Source: Symsagittifera roscoffensis
Taxonomy: Eukaryota; Xenacoelomorpha; Acoela; Convolutidae
Length of the DNA: 64,000 nucleotides
Direction: 5' to 3'
Assembly: GCF_963678635.1 (NCBI RefSeq)
Contig: NC_087070.1
Location: forward strand, 29,858,048-29,922,047
A model generated the notes under the pieces. It was not told the DNA's origin and searched no databases. It was given only the letters and a program-made list of their open reading frames with translations. The position numbers and the translations under genes are program-made. The number at the start of each line of letters is the position of its first letter. Position 1 is the stretch's first letter. Below, in pieces: positions 19,765 through 29,913 of this stretch.

Positions 19765-20905
19765 AGTTTCTGAACTTCCTCAGGTAGGTCACTGCTTTGA
19801 AGATCCATTTGAAATCTGGGTTGACGTTTGGGCACTAAGACTAGCCTGGGAAGACATACTCCTTGTTTGTTGGCCAACATTTTGACAAAACTTGTGTCGT
19901 TGAAAAAAGATGAATTGGTCAATCACTGGGAAAAAATTTCTTAAAATAGTCAATTCGTCTCCTGATAGAGTACTTGTTCTTTCCGCTGCACAACTTGACC
20001 TCGGCAATTGATTTGTTCTGTTCTGGTCAAAATTATTTTGATATCACTCTCTGGTCTCATCCAAGCCAAGAACACTAAATTTGGGATTAGGTATGTCTCC
20101 GCTTTTGCTATTATTTCGTTGTTGCTCATTTGTCAGCCAATGAAAATAGACTTTCGTTTTTTTCAGGGCACAGTGATTCCTAGAGTTGTAATTAGGTAAA
20201 TGTCTATTGCAAGATGGATAATTCTTTAAATGTAAGTTTTCAATTCTCGGGCAACCCAATTCATCAAGATTCACAACTTCTCGATCCAAGTACTTTGCAA
20301 GGATTTCAGCCTTCTCTTTTCCTTTGGCGTAAAATAAAGCGTTAGGATTTCTCAAAACAAAACTTTGAATAATCTGATTTAAGTTTAAATACAAATTATC
20401 TCCTCTTTCCCAGGGAATTCCGTGCAAGTAATGCGTTAACCAGTGTACGCTTTTTGTTCAGCTTTGGGTAGTGAGTTGAAAGGGACTAGAGGTAAAAAAA
20501 TAAGAGATTCGCTATATTCAGAAGTCGTAATGGCTATTTCTTTAACTATAAAGGTACTTTTTTATAGCAAAATCCTTCCAAATCTCTTACGACTGATCGT
20601 TAGCTCAACATTCTAATATTTGATAGAGTTCTGGTCTGGTTAGTTTGACAAATAAACAGAAAGTAATACCGCTCAAATGAACATTCAGACTGCTGTTGCA
20701 CTTCCGGGGTAACATATAGCAGTAAATGGGACCCGTGTTGTAAGCTTCGTCAACAAAACCTGCCGCGTCATGTAAAATTGCATGCAGACGTAGTATTTTT
20801 CAATCTTTTAAATATTTGTCCAAGGAAGAGTCGTCTATGCCAATAAGACCTCCATATGGCCTAAGTTTAATAAACACGTCATAAATTAAATCATTTTCAC
20901 TGAAA
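19686..20905 (-). pseudogene. Disrupted unknown Polinton gene(s) with HGIPWERGD motif
   Basis: Minus-strand coding remnants. From about 20900 the frame reads NDLIYDVFIKLRPYGGLIGI, then runs through direct repeat B (GFVDEAYNTGPIYCY). The next ORF (20427-20044, 127 codons) has HGIPWERGDNLYLNL, LFYAKGKEKAEILAKYL, NLDELGCPRIENL and CALKKTKVYFHWL. Further frames (20007-19789, 19922-19686) are Ser/Gln-rich. The HGIPW...KGKEKA...DELGCP pattern resembles an uncharacterised protein I associate with arthropod and other invertebrate mobile elements, possibly nuclease-like; I cannot assign a function. A segment duplication and several frame changes have scrambled the locus. Confidence 0.5.
20490..20763. 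repeat. Direct repeat copy B within Polinton 1
   Basis: A 274-bp segment matching 19501-19764 in the same orientation, with a short extra block (GGCTATTTCTTTA) not in copy A. On the minus strand its outer end encodes the coherent peptide GFVDEAYNTGPIYCY, so this copy is probably the original position and copy A the duplicate. Confidence 0.92.
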
Positions 20906-22238
20906 AAAAATTAGAGAACATGCAGCCTGAAAGTAATTTCGACGGTCAGAACTTTTTGGATAGGTTTTTTTCACAGTCAAATAAATCTCATGAATGATTT
21001 CCAAGTCTGTTGAGGCTACTCTACGTTTTTCCAATTTCATTTTTTTCCAACACTCTTTGAGCCTGCTGAATTTTAAAACAATGGAAATAAAATTAACGTG
21101 TTAGATACCAACAGCTGATAGCTACAACTCAGTGATATACATTTAATTAGACCATTAGCCTTTTTCATATATTTTTAACATTTTAGTAAACATAATTTTT
21201 CAGTATGCTTTTTATTTTTTCTTTCAATCAGCTGAGTGTCAAAGTCGAACAAGAAGTCAAATCAATTTTCAGAAGTAGCATTCGACAAATCAATTGTTTT
21301 TACAAGTTTTTGTTTCCAAATCAAAATCAAAATTTCTAAAGTGGTTGAAAATAACACGCAGCTAAAAGTACAATTTCTTTTGTCTGTGATTTCGTGATGA
21401 GCGTATTTTAAACTCGGGGAAAATTTAGGGAATGTTTAGCACAATTATTACCTTCCGAAACATACTGTTCCAAAAGTTTTTATTTGATGAACAATTTCAT
21501 GTGATTCAAAATGTTAATTTGCTTGTTTTAGATGCCATCATACATCGAAAGAGTAAAAGTAACTTTCGGAGGGCTAACCCTCATAAACATTCCAATTGAA
21601 GAAATTCACGTTCGTTATAAGGTTGGGCCGAATCCTGAGGTCCTAGTAGTAAAAGAGCTCTGAATCAAACCGCGCCAGTGGGCCAAGGGGAAACCCCTTT
21701 CCCGGACTTTCGTCCCTGGTTCGTCCGAGTGGGAACTCCTCACTGAGCAACCCAGGGACGTGGTCGCCCTCGGGGGTTGGATTGAGCACAGGGCTGCTGA
21801 TCTGCTGGGGCTGATGGACAGCCCAGCTATGTCCATTTATTACCACCTCTTCTTATAAAGAAGAGTTTTTTTTACCATATTATGTTTTTTAGTCCCCTTC
21901 TTCAACATTCCCTTTTTTATTTTCTTTCGACGATTGGTTTCTATAATTGGCCCTACAGCAACTCAACTTTCGGTTAAATCATTCTTTCTTTGTTCAAATA
22001 GATCATTCAATTTTGCCTAAATAGAGTTGGCGGCCGCCGCATTTGACGAATTTTCCTTTCTTCGAGATTCAGCAATAAAACATGCAATTGTGAAGGAAAT
22101 CGTTCACCGCAGCCAACAGTTAAGCTACGCTGCCAAAATTTTGTGCTTTCCTATATACCACTTAGTTTGGTTGCATTTTATATGTAAATCACGTCATTTT
22201 ACATGTAAACAAGCCAATACCCCCAAACTTTAGAAGAT
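20906..22238. other. Right sub-terminal part of Polinton 1
   Basis: Mostly AT-rich with no supported gene. A sharply GC-richer block lies at about 21640-21840 and contains TGGTTCGTCCGAGTGGG, loosely B-box-like on the plus strand, so it may be a SINE inserted into the transposon. The two overlapping Pro/Ser-rich frames on the minus strand there are compositional artefacts. The right inverted repeat begins at 22239. Confidence 0.5.
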
Positions 22239-22370
22239 AAAACATGCACCAACCAAAACCTAATTCCATTCCCGTTTCCTTTGGGGGTTAAAAGTGAAAA
22301 GTACAACGACTCGTCGAAAAAAAGGGGGTTTAAAAGTTGTCTTTTTCTTAGCCACTTTTACTATACTACT
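22239..22370 (-). repeat. Polinton 1 right terminal inverted repeat
   Basis: Reads GCCACTTTTACTATACTACT at its outer end, the exact complement of the left terminus. About 132 bp align with the left repeat, with some substitutions and without the 75-bp block found at the left. Confidence 0.92.
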
Positions 22371-22376
22371 CACAAA
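22371..22376. repeat. Polinton 1 target site duplication, right
   Basis: CACAAA immediately follows the right inverted repeat and matches 5351-5356. Confidence 0.93.
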
Positions 22377-22568
22377 GTCCAATCATAGTACCCAAAGGTC
22401 AACCCTAGTTTAAATGGATCTCAGCAGCAGTGACCTTCTTGATGAAGTTCAGTTATTCAGTCAGAAACGGTTCTCAGTAAGACACAACTGATAAACATAG
22501 ATAGTCGGTGAGAGAGAAAGGAGAAAGAGAGAGAGAAAATCAAATTGAAAACCTGAAAATCTGAAATA

Positions 22569-23420
22569 ACAATTGATGAGCCTGATGCAACTATAGCTAT
22601 GGATTTTCCTTGTGATAGGAAAAAAAACTGAACAATAATCTTAAAATGTTTGTTTCGGTGCTACTGATCCCAGATCAGAAAGACTTCCCAGGGCTCAATT
22701 GATTTGAGTTTTAATGTTACAAGTTTTTGTATCTTAAAATTTCGGTGACGCAACTGTGCTGCAAAAAACATACAATTGCTTTTCAATACTTTCTAGTTCA
22801 GTTGGGTACAAACGACCGAACCCAAAGAGATTGGCAAAATTAAAGATACAATTACGAGACTGTTTTTGGGAGACTGTCTTTTCATTATGTTGAAAAAACT
22901 ATTTTCAAAATAATGAAAGAGAAATAATATCATCCAAAGTAGGAAAGTCATTATACTTTTTCAAAGCTGTTCCACTTGTTTTCGGGGAAAACTTGATATT
23001 CACACTAACCAAAAAGAATTCGAAAAATGACAGATTTGATCAAGAAACATTAAAAACTCACTACTTGAATGGATGGCTCATGAAAAAAATTTACAATGAT
23101 AAAGATAGTTTTAACCAGGCAACTGCAGAAAGAAACGAGGATTTGGACGTTAATTATTAAACGAATCACTTATTTCATCACAGCTGATGGTCAAAAACTA
23201 TTAATTTGAAGGCATCTAACATAATAAACCCAAATCAACCTGTGATATTGCATCTTGATCAAATCCGAACCCAAACTAATGCCAAAATCTTTACAAATAT
23301 TCAAATATTTTTAAAATGGCAACCAAGGACACCTGCGGGCTTCTACAAACAAATTAAGGTTCCAAAACATCAGACTCTCAAAGACACTATTCACACATAG
23401 TGTCTCCTGGCCTGTAGTTT
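22569..23420 (+). pseudogene. Membrane-protein and packaging-ATPase remnants of Polinton 2
   Basis: IDEPDATI at about 22572 is identical to the Polinton 1 membrane protein. FSWVQTTEPKEIGKIKD and TRLF (about 22797-22870) match the ATPase N terminus of Polinton 1 (FSWVHATKPKDMNKIID, TRLF), but the Walker A stretch is not recognisable. IYNDKDSFNQATAERNEDLD (about 23090-23150) matches the post-Walker-B region, and WSKTINLKASNI, LDQIRTQTNA and KTSDS match the C-terminal part. Many stops and frame changes. Functionally dead. Confidence 0.82.
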
Positions 23421-23546
23421 TCCTTAAAAATTAAAAAGAGAGGTGAGAACTATCCAAAAGGAAACAAAGTTATATATTCTGAGCACATGATACACTCGAA
23501 CTGAATCCAATTTAACCAAAGCGCTTTATGAGAAAAACTCCAAATA

Positions 23547-23742
23547 GTTGATTCACATGAACGGTGATGTGCCTGTCAGAGTTCCATACCTCAAAAAACT
23601 TGAGAGAGCGTACAAAGTTTTGTTTAACGCGAAACTTAGACAAAAATGAGCAATTTTATTGAGCAAGCAAGGATTTGGTCTATTCTGCTTCAGAATTTGT
23701 ATAGAGATTAGGCACATGTACCGGAGTCTTACAATTCCATCA
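23547..23742 (+). pseudogene. Remnant of small conserved Polinton protein (copy 2)
   Basis: Plus-strand translation gives MNGDVPVRVPYLKKLERAYK and, after an in-frame TGA, AILLSKQGF. It parallels the Polinton 1 ORF at 17970-18245 (NGNVPVSIPNLNKLERAYK, AFILSKQGF). This alignment is the clearest single proof of a second Polinton. Confidence 0.85.
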
Positions 23743-23852
23743 AACAATAAAAAACTGCAACTATCTTACTTGAACCAAAACGCAACATAATCAAGAACAG
23801 CAACTGATCCTTTAGTCACAACAACCCCTAAAACGTATATCGTTGCCACAGC

Positions 23853-24190
23853 AGAAAAAAATCAAGAAGAAGAAAAAGCTCTTTTTCACACTAAAGATGA
23901 AGCAACTAAACTGGAAACGAGTGCTGAGCTTAAGGCTGCTTTAATCTCTGAGCGTTTCATGCTACTCTTACAACTCATGCAAAAATTTATATTTAAGCAA
24001 ACTAAAAAATTCGATAAACTATTGAAAGACAGAGTGAGTCATAATCAAAAAAAATAAAGATGACTTTAATGCTGACAAAGTTCCACACGGTCGTAATCTA
24101 TCAGCTTTTTGCATGATATAAAAAAACTAAAAATTTAATAACCATGCTTTCAAAATGGTTTTTTATACTCTCAAAAATGACTTGACGCAC
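23853..24190 (+). pseudogene. Remnant of the 117-aa conserved Polinton ORF (copy 2)
   Basis: Peptides TSAELKAALISERFMLLLQL (about 23920-23980), then DKVPHGRNLSAF and KFNNHAFKMVFYTL (about 24080-24170), correspond in order to SVELGEALSKERILLQLQL, DKVPTGLKASF and KFYNPAFILILRSL of Polinton 1. Interrupted by several stops. Confidence 0.8.
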
Positions 24191-24499
24191 AATTGGTTAT
24201 ACACAAACAAATAACAATCGCGGGTCATTCGACGAATACGGAACCTGTTAAACCCCGTAAAAATAGGCAGAAGCCCCTCAAATTCACCTGCAACATCTAC
24301 AGGCATATTTTCAAGCAAGGAACAATCAGTAAGATACTGCTTAAGAAGCCTTGAAAACCAGAAAACCAACAATTTGAAGGACGAGAAAAAAAGGACTCTG
24401 AAAGATAAAGAACACTGAATCATAATCCAGTTTTTGCAATGACATAAAGGGCCAACACGAAAACAAAAAATGGCAAGAATAAACCAGCTGAAAAAACTA

Positions 24500-24900
24500 T
24501 AAACAGCAAATTAACAAGTGCAAGTCCAGCATTGCTTAAAGCACTTGAAAGAGGCATCGAAACTTTCACGAACTAAATTAAAAAAATTTTTTAAAATAGA
24601 GCACGAAAATACAAAGTATCAAACAGTTCATCGCTAAGCACTGTGTCTCAAAGAGATAAATCGAGGTTTGAACAAAATTTTTGAGTACAGCCAGTGGAAT
24701 TGAGGTAAGCTACCTCAAATGAGGCAGCATTCAAGCAAATGATAAAAACAACACAGCCAAATTAATCTGGACAGAAAAAACACTGAGTTCAAGGGGATTT
24801 TCAAAATTTATGTGAGAAATTTGGTGTTGAATTTATCACAACAGAGAGTAAAAAATTGTTTGCTCTCGTGGAGAAAACTACTCTAACACAAATTAGTTTG
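24500..24900 (+). pseudogene. Integrase remnant (copy 2)
   Basis: Recognisable runs are YKVSNSSS (about 24615), AAFKQMIKTTQPN (about 24730), a frame-shifted GTEFKG equivalent near 24795, and EFITTESKKLFALVEKTT (about 24830-24885), which align to YKISNSSS, EAFKHMIKTKQPK and ETYTTESEKKSAFAERKI of Polinton 1. The catalytic glutamate region survives only loosely and stops are frequent. Confidence 0.82.
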
Positions 24901-25239
24901 CTTGCATTTTAAAATATGATATGAACCTACTCCTTCAACAATAAACTTCAAGTTTTTGTCCGCACAATAAGCTCGAGATGAAGTAGTACAATCAATGCAG
25001 CTTCAATTTTAGTGATCAAAAACGATGTCTGATTTAATTAGGAGAGGAGTGAACGTTAAAACTAATTCACAGACAAAGTTTTGCACTATTCGACATAACA
25101 ACAAGAAACCCGCCTTCTTATGATCTCGTCAAAGTCAAAAAAATAAACCAAAAGAGACATTTTAATGATCAGAAACCTATCAAGGCATTGGAAAACGAAG
25201 CATCAAGCTAGACAGTTTGTGGAAATTTTCGAGGCGATA

Positions 25240-25990
25240 ATGGCTCTTTCGTTTTATCATTCTGCTATCAGCCTCAATGAATATTTTTAACGTCAACTCG
25301 CTTTGAAATCTGTTTAAAAGAGATATTGATCTCAGGGCAAATGGAGAGTTGCTTGTTAAAAATATTGTTTTCTTTCACGATAACCATAGTGTACTAAAAA
25401 AGAGAGACACGTGAAAAGAAAAAAAAATTGAATGAGACGAAATTGAGAAATTATTGAAGGACATCAATCAGATGGCTGATCTTATCAAGAGTTTCAGTTA
25501 TAACATCGACCCAATTACAAACATGTTAGTACATGGATGCATTGAAGGCCTCGGTTTTAGTCCACATATTCTCAGAAATTTGAACTTTAATAAATGATGA
25601 TATGGAAAGGGCTTCCATAGTGGTCAAAAAACATCAATTAATTCCATTGCACTCTCACTTCTCAAAACTCTATATACGCCTGCCGTTTCGATATTTCTAT
25701 ATCAACTCAAAAGATATTTATCTTCGAAAACATTTCTCATCATCAGAGTGACAACATTGCACCGTGATAAAAGGCATTGATACTAATCGACGACTGGAAA
25801 ACAGTAACGCTTTGAACCAAAACATCGCAGAGCTGAGCTTTTAGAAAATTGGATCAAAGAAAATTTCTTGTGAGCAACATCGGTAAATCGATGAGTATGG
25901 CAGTAAAGCTACAATCAGAAAGCGGCAGCCTTGTCTTCTTTGCGGATGGAGGAGAAAAAATTGTTTTGAAGTTTAGTTTTGGAAAGTTTT
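25240..25990 (+). pseudogene. Minor capsid remnant (copy 2), with the C terminus missing from copy 1
   Basis: The start region is recognisable as SFVLSFYSAISLNEYF near 25250 and GKWRVA near 25340. The middle EKLLKDINQMADLIKSFSYN (about 25450) parallels EKMFNEINRKIDLVNISYS of copy 1. From 25849 a longer open stretch reads LDQRKFLVSNIGKSMSMAVK and GSLVFFADGGEKIVLKFSF, which fits the C terminus of Polinton minor capsid proteins and has no equivalent in Polinton 1, where it was deleted. Confidence 0.78.
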
Positions 25991-26149
25991 CTGATCAAAT
26001 AAACGGAAACGTACAATCTAAATGCCACACTTCTAAGGGTAGAAATATGTGGCTTTGTCGCTCTGGTTACGGGCATTGGACGACTTGCGCTTCCATTAGT
26101 TCAGAAATTTTTAGTTCCGCACAAAAATTCAGGCGGCCCTCAAAATATT

Positions 26150-27260
26150 AGATTTAGCAACCCGGAAGAACTCAAAAAAATAAGGCTCGGAAACACAGCA
26201 GAAAACACGATCAAAATAAAAACTGGTGGTAGGCTTGGTAATTATTGTGTATTTAGGAAAAAGAAGACGGCAAAAACAATATAAAGAAAGAGAAAAATCT
26301 CATTCCAAAGAAGCGAACTCCAATGGGAAGTCGCTCTGGCTTCTTGACCAGAACGCCAAATGATTTCTTATTTCAGATCAAGTGAAGCGTTTCACAATTT
26401 ATTGGATTCGGTTCAAAAAGTTTGTTTACTTGATTCATTTTATGAAAGGTTAACTCGTAAAAAAGGTGGATCATATTCACCTGTTGGTTGAATGCTTATA
26501 ATCGAAGTTTTAAGCGATAGAAACAACTTTATCGGTCTTCATTGAACTCGCTTAGATATCGAATTATGCCTCTGTCAAAACCTTATTAATGTCATGCGAG
26601 ATCATGCAACAGTTGCAGCACAGCAAAATTTTTCTGATTGACTCAAAAAATCCCTTTCATCTCTTTTTCTGAATGTAAAAAGACCTTGAAAACTTAAAAA
26701 ATGGAAAACTAGTGCAAATTTTGCATATTAAGTTTTTGTTGAGACTAGTTTCTCTTACGGTAATGATGGAAAACAAACTTGGCTCGCCTTTAAGGCTATT
26801 TTTACATAGATTTATGGTGCTAACGAGCGGGTTCAGGATGTCGCGGGTCTTCGGTTAAATTGAATCTTATCGTAAGACAATCATCGAATTATTACAATTG
26901 TACATTCTGTGAGATAATTTCCTAAGAGTTTTGTTAAAATTACAGGGCATCAAAATAACCATCACTAAGTTCAATCCTTCGATGCTAATCTATAAATGCG
27001 GAAAAGGCGGTAACAGATTTTTTTCTACATCAAAAATACGGCAATTCACCTTACATTGAAATTTTTTGTTGATATTTGTTATTCAACGCTGGCGACTTTA
27101 GGATGATTTTTTTGAAATCGACATTTGATAGAAAGATTGTTGCAATGCGCACAAACACAGCATTATTGGGCTCAAAACCAAAAAAAAAGTGTTTCCCGAT
27201 CAAACTTTTCAGCTGATTGAAGTCCTTGTTAACCAAACTGTTCTGCAAAGTGCAGGTAAT
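26150..27260 (+). pseudogene. Small basic ORF and major capsid remnants (copy 2)
   Basis: A Lys/Arg-rich stretch (LGNTAENTIKIKTGGRLGNY, then KKRTPMGSRSGF) around 26180-26340 may be a core-like basic protein. From about 26395 fragments such as FHNLLDSVQKVCLLDSFYER and LSDRNNFIGLH look like capsid N-terminal sequence, and at 27128-27245 STFDRKIVAMRTNTALLGSK and, one frame over, TFQLIEVLVNQTVLQSAGN align with the major capsid fragment of Polinton 1. The gene is broken throughout, but it spans the region that copy 1 lost. Confidence 0.68.
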
Positions 27261-27559
27261 TTGTTGTCAGAGACTGAAGACATAAAAAAACTTAAACCAA
27301 TTAGGTGCTCGAGATTCTGTTTTCAATAATAGTCATGGAATAAATTTAACATATTATCACAGTCATTATCTAATGTAACTTGATCTACTGCACATAACTT
27401 TAATCATCCTGAACTGACCAGTTGCATCATTCGGTAAAACCGAAGTTTGTTGATTCAGCGCTTTTCACAATTGTTCAGTTTTTTGGGAGAGCGTGCATTA
27501 ATAGTTGACGTGATTTTCGAAAAAAAACAGCTAAAACCACCCGCATGAAATGAACCCAT

Positions 27560-27930
27560 AAAAAATACTGTCTTCAAATTACTGAGCTTATCAACTAATG
27601 GGAAAAGTTAGGCGTTTTTCGCGCTAATTGACTTAAACGTGAAATTTTTAAGTTAAGGCAGACCATACTGAAACTCATTGGGCACTTTAAGCTCAAGCTG
27701 GTGGTCAAAAATTATTTGCACTTTGTCTTGGACAAAAACTACGCAGTTATTCAAAAACAACAAGACTTTTCAGGAAAAAAAATCAAATATTGCTGGTTAA
27801 ATCAAATGTACAAGTTATAATAATTTCTTTTCAAAAATCGTGAACCAAAAAAAAGACGAACAAACAGTTGCAATCAGCTGTATCAGCCTTGTGTGAACTC
27901 ACTTATTTTCATGCTTTAGGGTAAACGACC
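27560..27930 (+). pseudogene. Maturation protease remnant (copy 2)
   Basis: LQITELIN near 27572 is identical to the Polinton 1 protease start. HTETHWAL, then AQAGGQKLFALCLGQKLRSYS (about 27660-27760), aligns with the catalytic-His region GTHWLLFAQAGGQ, although the acidic FADPLG site reads FALCLG. LQSAVSALCELTYFHALG (about 27865-27915) parallels the active-site Cys segment. Stops and frame changes throughout. Confidence 0.82.
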
Positions 27931-28029
27931 AAATTTTAATTATACACAGGACCTTCAAAAACGTCATTAGTCGTTATTAAAGTTATTAGTCGTTTTTTAC
28001 TGAAAAGCAAGTTCATTAAATCTTCAGTG

Positions 28030-28255
28030 GTCTTGATAGATAAAACTTGCTGCAACTTTTTAAATTAAGAAATAAAGCAAGTCACAACAAAATTTTATAA
28101 GTAATCTTGTTAACTGTTCAATGCAGTCGTTTATAGTTTCAATGAGAATCTGGTGTTGTTGTTGTCCCTTGTTAAGACAGTGGGCAAAACCAGAAAAATT
28201 TTTCTGGTAAGAATGCACTGCAAACGCAAAGTAAGATACAAAAAAAGAAGGGCAT
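28030..28255 (-). pseudogene. Uncharacterised Polinton gene, 3' piece (copy 2, left of the retroelement)
   Basis: On the minus strand the sequence running down from 28255 aligns at nucleotide level with 13780-13950 of Polinton 1: shared landmarks include TTTGCRTTTGCAGT, the GAAACTATAAACGACTGCATTGAACAGTT stretch against GAAGTTACAAAAG...GAAGCAGTT, and AACAAGAT. It is the continuation of the piece at 47118-47545, cut at GCAT by the LTR element. Confidence 0.8.
28252..28255. repeat. Retroelement 1 target site duplication, left
   Basis: GCAT just before the 5' LTR, repeated at 47114-47117 after the 3' LTR. Four base pairs is usual for gypsy/errantivirus-type integrases. Confidence 0.85.
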
Positions 28256-28665
28256 TGGAACCTGATCTAAACTGCATTTTATGATTGGATAAATTAGATA
28301 TTTTACCAATGTAAAGTATTTAATATTAACCAATCATGATCCATCTGACTAACAATCCATTTATTTGTAAGTGCTGAAATTACTTGTAATTTCAGCACCA
28401 GAGAGATTTGAATTTAACTTAGAAATTAGTTGACTCTCCAAGAAGACTTCAGCAACCGCAATAAACCAGTATACCCTAGATCTATTGAGCCTAGCAGAGA
28501 CTAGTTAAACAACCTGAGACTAGATAGTATAAGAGTAAGATTAGGATCGGTATTAGACTAAGAAGTTGCACGAATCTATCCGGCCGAAAATAAGATAGCG
28601 TGACGAGCAGACGGTGTACCCTATCCGAAATTACTCTATGAGTTATACCCATCGGTCCTAACTCA
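28256..28665 (+). repeat. Retroelement 1 5' LTR
   Basis: 410 bp from TGGAACCTGA to CCTAACTCA. A TATAAG at about 28528 followed by a GC-richer stretch may be the core promoter. Differs from the 3' LTR by five substitutions and one T indel. Confidence 0.95.
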
Positions 28666-28667
28666 TC

Positions 28668-28685
28668 TGGTGCGACCATAAGTCT
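28668..28685 (+). promoter_or_regulatory. Putative tRNA primer-binding site
   Basis: TGGTGCGACCATAAGTCT begins two bases after the 5' LTR. It starts with TGG, complementary to a tRNA CCA end. The matching tRNA species was not identified. Confidence 0.55.
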
Positions 28686-29913
28686 CGAACAAGACCTTAA
28701 TAGCTTAGAATTAACCAATAATAGATTAGAATTTAGACAAAACATTTACAAAATGTTATACGACAATAATTTAATCGAAATGTCTCTACGACTCAATAGA
28801 TCAGAGCCAATATTCCGAACGATAACAGAACTACCCGGAATTGGAAGAAGACCTCGAACCAGAGACGACATACGACAAAGCAGAAACTTACCATATAGTT
28901 ATATGATAGTTCGGCAAAAGCCAGAACAAACTTTTGTATTTAGAATACTACTAGCAATGAATTTAGATTTTCATTTGCAAACATAAAATTTTGAAGTCAA
29001 TCTTCAAAATCATTTCAGGCGCTAAACAAAATTATTAATACACAATAACGATTGATAAAAAGATCTCAGATCGTTTTCCTAAATTCTGCAGTAATATACA
29101 AAACATGTTTGAAAAATATTTATTGAAAAATCAAAATAAAAATTAGTAGCGTGACAATAAATGGTTAGTAATTATAAATCATCCTGTTGTTCCAGCTTCA
29201 TCACCTAAACATAACAGCATTCATAAGCTCACTAATATCATAAAAATACTAAATCTTTTCTTTACACAAACTTAAATCATTTTAAACTTAAATTCACTTA
29301 ATTTTAAAATCAGATCATCAAGGCTTATCCTTGGATCTTAAATCATTTTCTATTTAATTAAATTTAAAACTTGATCATCAAGGCCTATCCTTGGATCAAA
29401 AAGAACAACCTTGTTCTCCCCCACCCACTTAACTAGTGTCTAACGACCTCAAACGTCGATTCACTATCCAACCCTTTCTAAAAACCCAGGACTAATAGAA
29501 ATTTTTGAACAAAACTAATCATTCAAATTAATATAAACAGTGAAGAACTTCGGTTATTCATCCTTCACTTGATCCCCCCTCTTACCAGACCCAGGATAAA
29601 TCTTAGACTTAGTAAGTTTAAAATAGTATCTAACGAACTACTCGCGTTCTAATTATACCTGAACCTTGTGGATCGATTTACTATTCTCCAACCCTGAACA
29701 CAATCACTACCCTTAAGTAAGATTAAGTAAGTTAACACCTTAGCTTATACTAACTACGAGAAAGTATAAAATCATTCTTCGGAATCGATATACTTTTCTC
29801 CCCAACCCTGAACAAATAGACCCAGGTTAGGCTAACAAAAAAATCGTAAGGACTAACAGTTTAAGCAAATAGAAACCATTTAACAACCTTTTGCACCCGT
29901 CATCCTAAACCTT
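28686..29913 (+). other. Long retroelement leader with repeats and a small ORF
   Basis: About 1.2 kb between the primer-binding site and the first larger ORF. A 77-codon frame (28753-28986, MLYDNNLIEMSLRLNRSE) has no recognised motif. A 25-bp unit starting GATCATCAAGG is repeated at 29313 and 29373. Each copy can fold as a short hairpin (TCAAGG pairing with CCTTGG), reminiscent of packaging or dimerisation hairpins. Further on, CCAACCCTGAACA-type motifs recur about every 100-130 bp to 29830. Confidence 0.55.

Larger units (their letters stand above)
5357..22370. mobile_element. Polinton/Maverick DNA transposon 1, complete ends, decayed genes
   Basis: A 17,014-bp element bounded by inverted repeats that match perfectly for the first 20 bases (AGTAGTATAGTAAAAGTGGC at the left, its complement at the right), flanked by a 6-bp duplication. 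Polintons are self-synthesising virus-like transposons that encode a protein-primed PolB, a retroviral-like integrase and adenovirus/virophage-type virion proteins, and all of these can be recognised here. From right to left on the minus strand the order is membrane protein, ATPase, small ORFs, integrase, minor capsid, major capsid remnant, protease, (plus-strand unknown gene), unknown ORF, zinc-finger ORF and PolB. Most genes carry frameshifts, in-frame stops or deletions, so this copy cannot be autonomous. Confidence 0.95.
22440..28255 (+). mobile_element. Polinton 2, left part, highly decayed, plus orientation
   Basis: Starting shortly after the right end of Polinton 1, the plus strand contains in order remnants of the membrane protein, packaging ATPase, small conserved ORFs, integrase, minor capsid, major capsid and protease genes, the same order as Polinton 1 but in the opposite orientation. 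No gene retains an open frame; recognition comes from short conserved peptide runs in shifting frames shared with Polinton 1. The left terminus is not found: homology fades between 22377 and about 22450. The right part is displaced to 47118 by the env retroelement. It is a divergent, older insertion and not a recent duplicate of Polinton 1, since the two differ at most codons. Confidence 0.88.

Noticed and set aside
21615-21846. Overlapping minus-strand Pro/Ser-rich ORFs of 67-73 codons
   Set aside because: They arise in a GC-rich patch where stop codons are rare; two frames are open at once and neither has a motif.
29313-29830. Repeats in the retroelement leader considered as a CRISPR-like array
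   Set aside because: Only two exact units with unequal spacing, in a eukaryotic retroelement leader with no cas genes.
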